Source: Clostridia bacterium
Lineage (GTDB): Bacteria > Bacillota_A > Clostridia > Oscillospirales > CAG-272
Direction of reading: 5' to 3'
Assembly (NCBI GenBank): GCA_017630995.1
Contig: JAGBUD010000132.1
Coordinates: 1-7,910 of the forward strand
Length of the DNA stretch: 7,910 nt
Every line of letters starts with the position of its first letter. Position 1 is the first letter of the stretch. This document shows positions 1 to 5,944 of this stretch, one piece after another. The notes beneath the pieces were generated by a model that worked only from the letters and a program-made list of their open reading frames with translations, ran no database searches and was not told where the DNA came from. The position numbers were made by a program, and so were the translations under genes.

Positions 1-2073
1 CCAATGCCACATATGGAGTATATCGGGGTAGGCTCCCGATATTTTCTTTTGCTCCTCAAGGATATTTAGAAAATTGAATTTAGGCTTTCCAAGCTCGTGC
101 CAAATCGGGAATTTAACCATTTCGTAGGTTTCGAAGAAATCGGTTATCTCGGCAAGGAGCCAGAAGCACTCGCGGTACCACTGCTTATTCTGGCACTTAT
201 AGGGAACGTACCAGCTTGCGAGCCACTCGCGGTAGGAATCAAAGGTTTTATGCCAATCTCCGTCTGCCGCTTCGAGCACCGCGTCCGTAGCAAAAAACTC
301 ACCGCCCGCCGCAATTTTCGTATACATTGCGGGATATTCGACGCCTAGAGAAGCTTTGTTCTCTCTCTTTTCGAGGTGATAAATTCTGACCTTTGTTTCT
401 CTTTCTCTTGTGAGAAGTCCGAGTCCTGCGCCCTCGGATTTGCTATATACCGAGAGGAACTGCATCGGGAATGAGGGGGAGGATTCCTCGTGCACAACTA
501 TCGTTTCATTTGAATTGATATTTTGATATTTGGGAACGAAATAATAGAGGTCATCGGAGGACTCACCCTCAACGGTATCTATTGCGGGGAATATAATTCC
601 GACTCTCTTTTCCTCGCTGCCGCAATTTTTTACAGAAAGGGAGAGGAGGACTCTATCATTTTCGCTTATATCGAATTTAACGGTGAACTCAAGCCCCTCA
701 CCGACAAGGTTAACCGCAGCGGTGCTTTCATCTAAAGAAACCGAGGTGACGCGGGGGAATGAAAGCTCCTCGCCCGATTCACAGACGAGGCGAATGAGCG
801 ACCCCGTGCAGCATTTTAAGCTTTTTGCATAGTCTGATTCAAGGTAAGAGAGAGCGAGATGCTCGCTCACGTCCGCTCCGAGAGAAATCGCGCCGTTTTT
901 GATTGTGAGCCTATCCCCCTCGCACTTAACGTAAGAATCCTTTGAGGCTATGCGCTCCGGATAGTGAGCTTGCTTTGGAATTTCGAGGTCGGGAAAATAT
1001 CCGACAGGCGCTTCGTTTACGCTGACTGCCAAGAGCGAAAACTCGGTGGTGAGCTTCTTATTATGGAAAACTACCGAGGAAATCTCCTCATAATCGGTGC
1101 CAACCGCATAAACGGACACGTCACCGCTGACGGAGAAACGGTTTTCGGTGATATTTTTGGGAAACGAGATATCCTTTTTTCCGCTACTATAGATTATCTC
1201 GACGTAAAAGCCCTCGACGTCATCGACAAATAGGGGCTTGGTTACCTCGCGTCCGTAGGTGCCGAGGATATTGCCCTTGGTGGCAAAGGTATATCTTTGG
1301 TATCTTTCGCCGTCCATTCCGAGAATGAAATATATTTCGCTCGCGCACTTGTCAATTTTGACGGAGAGCGCACTGTTTCTTGTGACGGGGCGGCAAACAC
1401 CGCGCTTTGCGCGGACTCCGAAGTTTTCGATTATCTCGTCATTTTCCTTGGGCGGTGCGGGAAAGGAAGCAGCGTTCACACCCTCGATTTTGACGCTAAA
1501 GGGTATCCCGTGCGGCGTTATCGAGGTTTTTTCAAAGGCTTTGCCGCCGCCGATTTTGATTTCGTTCTTATCAAAATCATATCTCGCGTCAAAAAGATTT
1601 GATATATCTATCGGGTACACGCTAGAAAGAGGAGAGCGCTCGAAGTGTGAGAGTGCGGCGGGCATTTCGCACGCACACGCGGTGTAAAGCTTGAAAATTT
1701 TAAGCTCGCAGACCTTTGCTCTGTCAACTGCGATATCAATATTTATATGGGTATACTCACCCTTTGGAACTTTAGCCGAAACCTTATATCTTCCGCCGTC
1801 TGTATTGAGGTCATCGTATGCTATGAGGGGGGTTACCTCGCCCTCGTCGCTTGTGAGGTAGATAAGCGGCGTTCTGTATGCAAGTCCTCTGTAAAGACCG
1901 AGGATAGAATAATCGAAGAAAATCTCATCAGAGAGAGGAAAATCAAGCTCTGCAGAGAACGAGGCACTCGTTTCCTTATCTCCCTTTTTGACGGTGAGGG
2001 AGAGAAAATCCGCACCGCGCGCGGCGCTTCCCGCCTCTTTGGGACTGAAATTTAGGTTAAGCAGATTTTTCAT
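1..2073 (-). CDS. Large DUF6259-like (glycoside-hydrolase-like) protein, C-terminus outside window
   Basis: The minus-strand frame is open without a stop from ATG at 2073 to the left edge, giving 691 visible residues. An AAAGGAG site seven bases upstream supports the start, and an in-frame stop (2101-2103) excludes a longer one. No signal peptide or membrane helix is seen, so it is probably cytoplasmic. Residues about 15-131 and 150-330 look like two beta-sandwich, carbohydrate-binding-like segments (second: VYPIDISNLFDA near 152, HGIPF near 188, IYFIL near 247). A further beta-rich region (about 380-545) contains SSPSFPMQF, followed by GDWHKTFDSYREW (about 605-617), WYRECFWLLAE (about 632) and SGAYPDILHMWHW at the edge. 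This order, ending in an aromatic-rich probable catalytic barrel, recalls the DUF6259 family of putative glycan-active proteins. I recognise that pattern by eye only; a GH36-like or other large clostridial glycosidase is the alternative. Catalytic residues probably lie beyond the edge. It has its own promoter, so it may be a separate unit from the upstream operon. Confidence 0.85.
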   Translation of the reverse strand, partial: MKNLLNLNFSPKEAGSAARGADFLSLTVKKGDKETSASFSAELDFPLSDEIFFDYSILGLYRGLAYRTPLIYLTSDEGEVTPLIAYDDLNTDGGRYKVSAKVPKGEYTHINIDIAVDRAKVCELKIFKLYTACACEMPAALSHFERSPLSSVYPIDISNLFDARYDFDKNEIKIGGGKAFEKTSITPHGIPFSVKIEGVNAASFPAPPKENDEIIENFGVRAKRGVCRPVTRNSALSVKIDKCASEIYFILGMDGERYQRYTFATKGNILGTYGREVTKPLFVDDVEGFYVEIIYSSGKKDISFPKNITENRFSVSGDVSVYAVGTDYEEISSVVFHNKKLTTEFSLLAVSVNEAPVGYFPDLEIPKQAHYPERIASKDSYVKCEGDRLTIKNGAISLGADVSEHLALSYLESDYAKSLKCCTGSLIRLVCESGEELSFPRVTSVSLDESTAAVNLVGEGLEFTVKFDISENDRVLLSLSVKNCGSEEKRVGIIFPAIDTVEGESSDDLYYFVPKYQNINSNETIVVHEESSPSFPMQFLSVYSKSEGAGLGLLTRERETKVRIYHLEKRENKASLGVEYPAMYTKIAAGGEFFATDAVLEAADGDWHKTFDSYREWLASWYVPYKCQNKQWYRECFWLLAEITDFFETYEMVKFPIWHELGKPKFNFLNILEEQKKISGAYPDILHMWHW

Positions 2074-2080
2074 TTGAAAG

Positions 2081-2087
2081 CTCCTTT
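2081..2087 (-). promoter_or_regulatory. Ribosome binding site of the DUF6259-like gene
   Basis: On the minus strand this reads AAAGGAG, seven bases before ATG 2073. It fixes the start of the gene, which would otherwise rest only on the open frame. Confidence 0.8.
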
Positions 2088-2110
2088 GCTTTAGAAAAAA
2101 TTAAGGCTAC

Positions 2111-2128
2111 TGCCGCGATATCTCGGCA
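2111..2128. promoter_or_regulatory. Palindromic operator-like site in the leader of the DUF6259-like gene
   Basis: TGCCGCGATATCTCGGCA is palindromic at 16 of 18 positions, with centre GATATC and GC-rich outer arms. It lies about 40-55 bases before the start codon and just downstream of the predicted transcription start, where a bound repressor would block elongation. The even, loopless symmetry fits a DNA-binding dimer better than an RNA hairpin. No regulator gene is visible to pair it with. Confidence 0.4.
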
Positions 2129-2160
2129 CAATAATTATACTGTAATAATTTATCAAGATA

Positions 2161-2189
2161 ATTATAATGTGACAGAGCTTTCTTTGCAA
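2161..2189 (-). promoter_or_regulatory. Sigma-70-type promoter for the DUF6259-like gene
   Basis: On the minus strand, TTGCAA (2184-2189; four of six to TTGACA) is followed after exactly 17 bases by a perfect TATAAT (2161-2166). The region is AT-rich and upstream of a gene with a good ribosome binding site. Transcription should start near 2154, giving a leader of about 80 bases. A short inverted repeat TTATC-AA-GATAA at 2150-2161 overlaps the -10 end and start point and could be a second operator. Confidence 0.6.
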
Positions 2190-2239
2190 TAGCCTAATTT
2201 GCCGCGTTTTATGTCCTTTTTTGTTTTTTTGCCCTACTG

Positions 2240-2767
2240 TCAGTCTGCGTAGACTATAGTGAGAAGCTCATCGAACATTTCGGCATATTCCGAATAATAC
2301 TCGAGCTTGCAGGAGGCGGTTATGATATAGAGGTGCGCCGTTCCGCGCATTATGAGGTACATATACTTTTCTGCTTCTATATCCTCGTTTGAATACTCGT
2401 AATCGTATTCGAATCTTGCTCTGTCGGTTTCGGGGTCGTAGTCGTAATCCATATCAAGACCGTTGAAGATTATGAACTTTTTGGTGTAGTCCTCAACCGA
2501 GATATCCGGGTCAAGACCGAGGGTTTCCTCGATTCCCGTTGCGGAAAAGGCATTGAAGAAGAAGCACGCCTCTCCGTTGCTGTAATACATTTCAATTTCC
2601 TGATATGCGTTTCTCTGTTCAAAATCCTTGGGCAGCTTATAGTAAAGTCCAAGCTCGTGATATGCCTTTTCTCCGCTCTTTACGCTGAAGTTATACTCGT
2701 CGTTACCGCAAGAGAAAAGCGAGAGAAGCGTTACTATAATTAAGAGTACGGTCAGTGTTTTTTTCAT
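2240..2767 (-). CDS. Small lipoprotein, last gene of the acyltransferase operon
   Basis: The 175-residue product begins with a lipoprotein signal peptide: MKK, a hydrophobic stretch (residues 5-18) and lipobox LFSC with Cys20 as the expected lipidated residue. The mature part of about 156 residues is acidic and rich in tyrosine, with no further membrane helix. After the anchor it has LGLYYKLPKDF (about 39-49), then alternating strands and a final helix, EYAEMFDELLTIVY. That arrangement resembles small PsbP/Mog1/DcrB-like alpha/beta lipoproteins of Firmicutes; this is a fold guess by eye. It starts 14 bases after the SGNH-LRR gene, and its AAGGAAAGG site (2775-2783) overlaps that gene's stop codon, so the two are very probably co-translated. 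This suggests an extracytoplasmic role alongside the acyltransferase, but no function is known. No convincing terminator directly follows it. Confidence 0.9.
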   Translation of the reverse strand: MKKTLTVLLIIVTLLSLFSCGNDEYNFSVKSGEKAYHELGLYYKLPKDFEQRNAYQEIEMYYSNGEACFFFNAFSATGIEETLGLDPDISVEDYTKKFIIFNGLDMDYDYDPETDRARFEYDYEYSNEDIEAEKYMYLIMRGTAHLYIITASCKLEYYSEYAEMFDELLTIVYAD

Positions 2768-2774
2768 TATTATG

Positions 2775-2783
2775 CCTTTCCTT
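2775..2783 (-). promoter_or_regulatory. Ribosome binding site of the lipoprotein gene, overlapping the upstream stop codon
   Basis: AAGGAAAGG on the minus strand, seven bases before ATG 2767. It shares bases with the TAA (2782-2784) of the SGNH-LRR gene, a sign of translational coupling. Confidence 0.75.
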
Positions 2784-4203
2784 ATTTTATAAATTCAAAT
2801 TTGAGTCCGCGCTCCGACCAATAATATCCAAGGCTATAGGTTGAGCCCTCGGGCACGTATACCACAAAGTCGCTCGCCGTTCCGACAAAGTCCACGGGAG
2901 GCATTATCTTTTCCTCGTGCGGATAGTATATCCACATCTCCGATAGGCTTGACGCACCGAGAAACGCGCCGTTTGCTATGAAATTAATATTGGTGTTTTC
3001 GGGTATTACAAGCTTTTTAAGGCTTGAGCCAGAAAATGCGGATTTTCCGATTGCGCTCACCTTGTAGGTATCGTAGCCGAGCGGGAGCGTCAGCTCGGTC
3101 ATATTCTTATATTCGGGAAGAATTCCCGTTATCATATACGAGCCGTCAGTGAGCTTTTCATAGGTGAAATACCTTGCGTTCTCGTCATCATCAAAAAATC
3201 TGACGTCAGCTTCCGGAAGCGGGGGCGGCGCGGGCACGGTGTCTACCACCGCCTTGGGAATTGAAAGCTCAAGGAGCAGGTCGCGCGTGACGTTTACCGT
3301 GTGCATTACCGCGCCCGCGCTATTGAGGTGGAAATTCGTGTCATAGAAATACGCGGGGTCATAGATATAATCCCGAATAGAGCCGATAAAGGTGCAGTTT
3401 ATATTTTCCTTTAGGTATTCCGCGAAGGCGGAGATTTCCTCCTCCGAGGAGCGCACGGCAAGGCTGTTCATCGGGCAAAATTCGAAATAGACGTCAGCAC
3501 CAACCTTGCGAAGCTCTTCGATATAGCCGTTTAGGTACTCGACAAAATCGGAAGAGAGGATATCGCTTGTGAGAGTTATTTCGGTATTGGGGTCGTAATA
3601 GAGGGACATCGTGTTTTCGGGACGGGGATAGGTTATATCTCCGCGCTCACCGAAGCTTTTTGAATTATAGACACCCGAATATTCGGGAGATGCGCCCATC
3701 ATATATCGAATCTTATCAGAAAGGAATCCCCAGCTCGCACCGAGCAGAGAAAAATAATGCTCCGAATCGACGTAGCGATAAAGCGAGGGTGAGCCGTCAA
3801 GCGCGCGCAGAGTTGCGTCACTGTTAAAGTATAGGGACAGAGTTTGCGCGTCAAGCTCGGGAGCTATGATAACGACGTCACCCGCTTTGATATGAGGGCG
3901 GGAGAGGTCGAGCATAAGCTTTGTTCCAAGGGCGGCATAGAGGCCGAAATTGATGACGGGCATTTCGGCATACTTTTCGATAATAGACGAGTCATAGCCG
4001 AATGCGACGGACGAGCCGCCGATAATGACAATCTTTTCCTCCTCCGTGGCGGCGAGAAGCTCCACCTTTTCGTCAAGCGCACCGACGAAGCTTTCGTCAA
4101 ACTGCGAGGGCAGAAAAAGCGCGAGCGACAAAACCGACACAAAGGGAGATATGATTGCGATAACAGAGAGAAAAGCCGCTATAGCTATTTTAATTTTTTT
4201 CAT
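2782..4203 (-). CDS. Membrane-anchored SGNH hydrolase-like acyltransferase partner with C-terminal BspA-type LRR
   Basis: This 473-residue protein has an N-terminal hydrophobic helix (residues 5-31), probably an uncleaved anchor placing the rest outside the cell. The SGNH-like domain spans about 55-315. IIGGSSVAFG (60-69) carries the probable nucleophile Ser64; INFG (84-87) and VVIIAPE (110-116) fit the next blocks; FYDTNFHLN (286-294) supplies the probable Asp288 and His292. A proline-rich linker (about 321-332, VPAPPPLP) leads to two or so LRR_5-type repeats, for example VSAIGKSAF and LKKLVIPENTNINFIANGAF (382-414), ending near 455. Being next to an MBOAT gene points to a DltD/AlgJ/AlgX-like role: receiving or transferring an acyl group onto a surface polymer. 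It is not typical DltD, which lacks the LRR. The nearest paralogue is the large protein at 5945-7910, with the same domains in the opposite order. It starts 12 bases after the MBOAT gene. Confidence 0.88.
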   Translation of the reverse strand: MKKIKIAIAAFLSVIAIISPFVSVLSLALFLPSQFDESFVGALDEKVELLAATEEEKIVIIGGSSVAFGYDSSIIEKYAEMPVINFGLYAALGTKLMLDLSRPHIKAGDVVIIAPELDAQTLSLYFNSDATLRALDGSPSLYRYVDSEHYFSLLGASWGFLSDKIRYMMGASPEYSGVYNSKSFGERGDITYPRPENTMSLYYDPNTEITLTSDILSSDFVEYLNGYIEELRKVGADVYFEFCPMNSLAVRSSEEEISAFAEYLKENINCTFIGSIRDYIYDPAYFYDTNFHLNSAGAVMHTVNVTRDLLLELSIPKAVVDTVPAPPPLPEADVRFFDDDENARYFTYEKLTDGSYMITGILPEYKNMTELTLPLGYDTYKVSAIGKSAFSGSSLKKLVIPENTNINFIANGAFLGASSLSEMWIYYPHEEKIMPPVDFVGTASDFVVYVPEGSTYSLGYYWSERGLKFEFIK

Positions 4204-4210
4204 ACCTGCA

Positions 4211-4217
4211 CCCCCTT
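4211..4217 (-). promoter_or_regulatory. Ribosome binding site of the SGNH-LRR gene, overlapping the MBOAT stop codon
   Basis: AAGGGGG on the minus strand, seven bases before ATG 4203. Its first bases belong to the MBOAT TAA stop (4216-4218), so ribosomes ending on the MBOAT gene sit on this site. Confidence 0.75.
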
Positions 4218-5652
4218 AAAACTGAAAATAGATAAACGAGCTTATCATATTTTTCGAGAGCAGGAGCGCCCATACGATAAATATAATCCAAACGAAATAG
4301 ATAAACGAGCCGCCCCGCACAACTGCCGCGGAGCCGTCACCATCTCCCTCATACGTTATAAGATTATCCATAAGAAGAAGCACGAGGAATGAAACGATAA
4401 TCAAAATAAGCGACACGGGGTCGAGGTTTAACTGCGAAAACGCCTCGGACACACCTCCAAAGGAGAAAAGCGAGCCGATAAGAGAAAATGCGTCGGAGAT
4501 ACTGTTTGCTCTGAATATAAGCCAACCGAATGAGACGAGGACAAAGGTCACCGTGCGTCTTAAATATATGATGGGGCGGGCGTCGCTTTTAATTCCGAGC
4601 CTTTTAAGAAGCGCGGCTCGGGGAGAGGCGGTGAGGTTTCCGACTATCTGATAAAAGCCGTGCAACGCGCCCCAAAGAACGAAGGTCCAAGCGGCACCGT
4701 GCCAAAGTCCCGACACCAAAAATACTATCATTAGGTTTAAGAGGTGGCGCCATTTTGCGCACCTGCTTCCGCCGAGCGGAAAATAGAGATAATCCTTAAA
4801 CCAAGAGGAAAGGGAGATATGCCATCTCGACCAAAACTCCTTGATTGTGGTTGCTCTGTAGGGGTGGTCAAAGTTTTTCATAAGGCGAATGCCCATTATA
4901 CGCGCGCAACCGATGGCTATGTCGGTATATCCCGAAAAATCGCAATAAATCTGAAGCGCGAACAGCACCGTTGCACCGACGACCGCAAGCGAGGTTGCAC
5001 CATCGGGGTTATTATACACCGCATCAACAGACGAGGAGACGAGGTCGGCAACGCAGACCTTTTTGAAAAATCCGAGGAGCATAAACTTTGCGCCCGCTAC
5101 CGCGTTTTCGCGCGACCACTTATTCTCACGCTTTAACTGGGGAATGAGATTTGCGGGGCGCTCGATGGGGCCGGCTACAAGCTGCGGGAAAAAGGAAACG
5201 AAGAGCGCATAGAAGAAAAAGTTTTTCTCGGTTTTCACCTCTCCCCGATACACGTCGATGACGTAGGAGAGGGTTTGGAACGTATAGAATGAAATTCCGA
5301 CGGGAAGAGCGAGGTGAAGAAGCCACGGCTCACCGCCCAAAACGGCAAAGAAGCTTGCCGACAGGAAATCGAAATACTTATAGAAAAAGAGAACTCCGAG
5401 AGAGGAAATCAGCGTTATAACAAGTGCCGCGCGGCGCAGGCTAGCGCGCTCTGTTGCGTCTATGATTTTTGCCGAAAGCCAAGAGATAAGCGTTGTTCCG
5501 AGAATGAGGAAAACGAGACTCGGGCTGTAGCACATATAGAAAAAGTAGCTTGCGACAAGGAGCATAGGCCAACGCATAAATCGCGGCAAAACGTAATAGA
5601 GGAGAAGCACTACGGGATAGAAAATCAAGAATTCCCAAGAGTTAAACGTCAT
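4216..5652 (-). CDS. MBOAT family membrane-bound O-acyltransferase (AlgI/DltB type)
   Basis: This 478-residue polytopic membrane protein is the usual length for bacterial MBOAT O-acyltransferases. It begins MTFNSWEFLIFYPVV, typical of the AlgI-like group. Conserved blocks appear in order: LPVGISFYTFQTLSYVID (116-133), FFPQLVAGPIERP (154-166), DFSGYTDIAIG (238-248), FWSRWHISLSSWFKDYLYFP (273-292) and SGLWHGAAWTFVLWGALHG (314-332). His318 in the WHG block is the likely essential histidine, with His278 in RWHISLS also conserved. About ten or more hydrophobic segments are visible. Family members move an acyl group from a cytoplasmic donor across the membrane to an extracellular acceptor, often with an SGNH-type partner like the one encoded next. 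The donor and acceptor cannot be told; no DltA/DltC-type gene is visible, so I do not call it dltB. Its start overlaps the previous gene by four bases (ATGA), with GGGGGAGGGG upstream. Confidence 0.95.
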   Translation of the reverse strand: MTFNSWEFLIFYPVVLLLYYVLPRFMRWPMLLVASYFFYMCYSPSLVFLILGTTLISWLSAKIIDATERASLRRAALVITLISSLGVLFFYKYFDFLSASFFAVLGGEPWLLHLALPVGISFYTFQTLSYVIDVYRGEVKTEKNFFFYALFVSFFPQLVAGPIERPANLIPQLKRENKWSRENAVAGAKFMLLGFFKKVCVADLVSSSVDAVYNNPDGATSLAVVGATVLFALQIYCDFSGYTDIAIGCARIMGIRLMKNFDHPYRATTIKEFWSRWHISLSSWFKDYLYFPLGGSRCAKWRHLLNLMIVFLVSGLWHGAAWTFVLWGALHGFYQIVGNLTASPRAALLKRLGIKSDARPIIYLRRTVTFVLVSFGWLIFRANSISDAFSLIGSLFSFGGVSEAFSQLNLDPVSLILIIVSFLVLLLMDNLITYEGDGDGSAAVVRGGSFIYFVWIIFIVWALLLSKNMISSFIYFQF

Positions 5653-5906
5653 CTCTTACCCCTCCCCCGTGTTAATTTTAGGCGTATGTACGAGAGAAAA
5701 AGATAAAGGAGCGCGCTTGAGGTCATAACGAGGGCAAGAAGCGAAAGCTCAAACCCAAGAAGAAGCTGAATTGCGATAAGCAGAATATGCATGCCGATAT
5801 TTATATATGAGAAAAGATTGCCAAGTCTGGACGCAAAAGCCGACGCAAAATGGAGCGCGGCACACGCAAAAATCAGTATGCCGAATATTACGTAAAACGC
5901 TGTCAT
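5649..5906 (-). CDS. Small three-helix membrane protein, translationally coupled to the MBOAT gene
   Basis: The 85-residue product has three hydrophobic stretches, about residues 3-24, 31-51 and 54-74, followed by a strongly basic tail (RLKLTRGRGKR) expected to face the cytoplasm. A GGAGGG site (5911-5916) four bases before the ATG supports the start. Its stop overlaps the MBOAT start in ATGA (5649-5652). The codons for its last residues double as the MBOAT ribosome binding site. I recognise no family. It is longer and has more helices than DltX, the small single-helix protein of dlt operons, so it is not that. Its position suggests a partner or stabilising subunit of the acyltransferase, which is inference from context only. 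Confidence 0.82.
   Translation of the reverse strand: MTAFYVIFGILIFACAALHFASAFASRLGNLFSYINIGMHILLIAIQLLLGFELSLLALVMTSSALLYLFLSYIRLKLTRGRGKR
5659..5668 (-). promoter_or_regulatory. Strong ribosome binding site of the MBOAT gene inside the upstream coding region
   Basis: GGGGGAGGGG on the minus strand, six bases before ATG 5652. It lies within the last codons of the three-helix protein and helps to dictate that protein's Arg-Gly-Arg-Gly tail. Confidence 0.8.
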
Positions 5907-5910
5907 ATCT

Positions 5911-5916
5911 CCCTCC
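5911..5916 (-). promoter_or_regulatory. Ribosome binding site of the three-helix membrane protein gene
   Basis: GGAGGG on the minus strand, four bases before ATG 5906, inside the 38-base gap after the LRR-SGNH gene. The gap shows no promoter or terminator, so the genes appear co-transcribed. Confidence 0.7.
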
Positions 5917-5944
5917 GTTAAAATTTAGAATTCAAAATACATTG

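Larger units (their letters stand above)
2099..2199. repeat. Inverted repeat (arms 2099-2113 and 2186-2199) around the promoter region
   Basis: The left arm AATTAAGGCTACTGC and the right arm GCAATAGCCTAATT are reverse complements apart from one mismatch and one extra base. They are separated by 72 bases. A direct repeat TGCCGCG at the arms' right sides (2111-2117; 2200-2206 reads TGCCGCG) adds to the symmetry. On a minus-strand transcript reading through from the lipoprotein gene, the arms could pair and would be followed by TTAATTTTTT, like a long-looped terminator. A transcript starting at the internal promoter would carry only one arm. Paired operators are the alternative. Confidence 0.5.

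Noticed and set aside
1259..1687. Plus-strand open frame of 142 codons
   Set aside because: It is antisense to the uninterrupted DUF6259-like frame, which has a good ribosome binding site and promoter. It shows no recognisable domain.
2134..2156. Second promoter candidate on the minus strand: TTGATA (2151-2156) with TATAAT (2134-2139)
   Set aside because: The spacer is only 11 bases, far from 16-18, and there is no extended -10 TG. The TTGCAA-17-TATAAT pair just upstream is much better.
2207..2230. T-rich plus-strand run as a rho-independent terminator
   Set aside because: On the minus strand, where the genes lie, it is an A-run, and no plus-strand gene ends here. No adjacent GC-rich hairpin was found.
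3844..4392. Plus-strand open frame of 182 codons
   Set aside because: It lies antisense across the SGNH-LRR start and MBOAT end, both of which have clear domains. Its translation is charged and low in structure, with no family resemblance.
4216..5652. Calling the MBOAT and SGNH genes dltB and dltD (teichoic acid D-alanylation)
   Set aside because: No D-alanine ligase (DltA) or carrier protein (DltC) gene is in the window, and the LRR fusions are foreign to DltD. The AlgI-like N-terminus does not favour DltB either.
5314..5706. Plus-strand open frame of 130 codons
   Set aside because: It is antisense to the N-terminal half of the MBOAT gene, and its composition (many Arg, Lys, Glu, Cys) is typical of a shadow frame.
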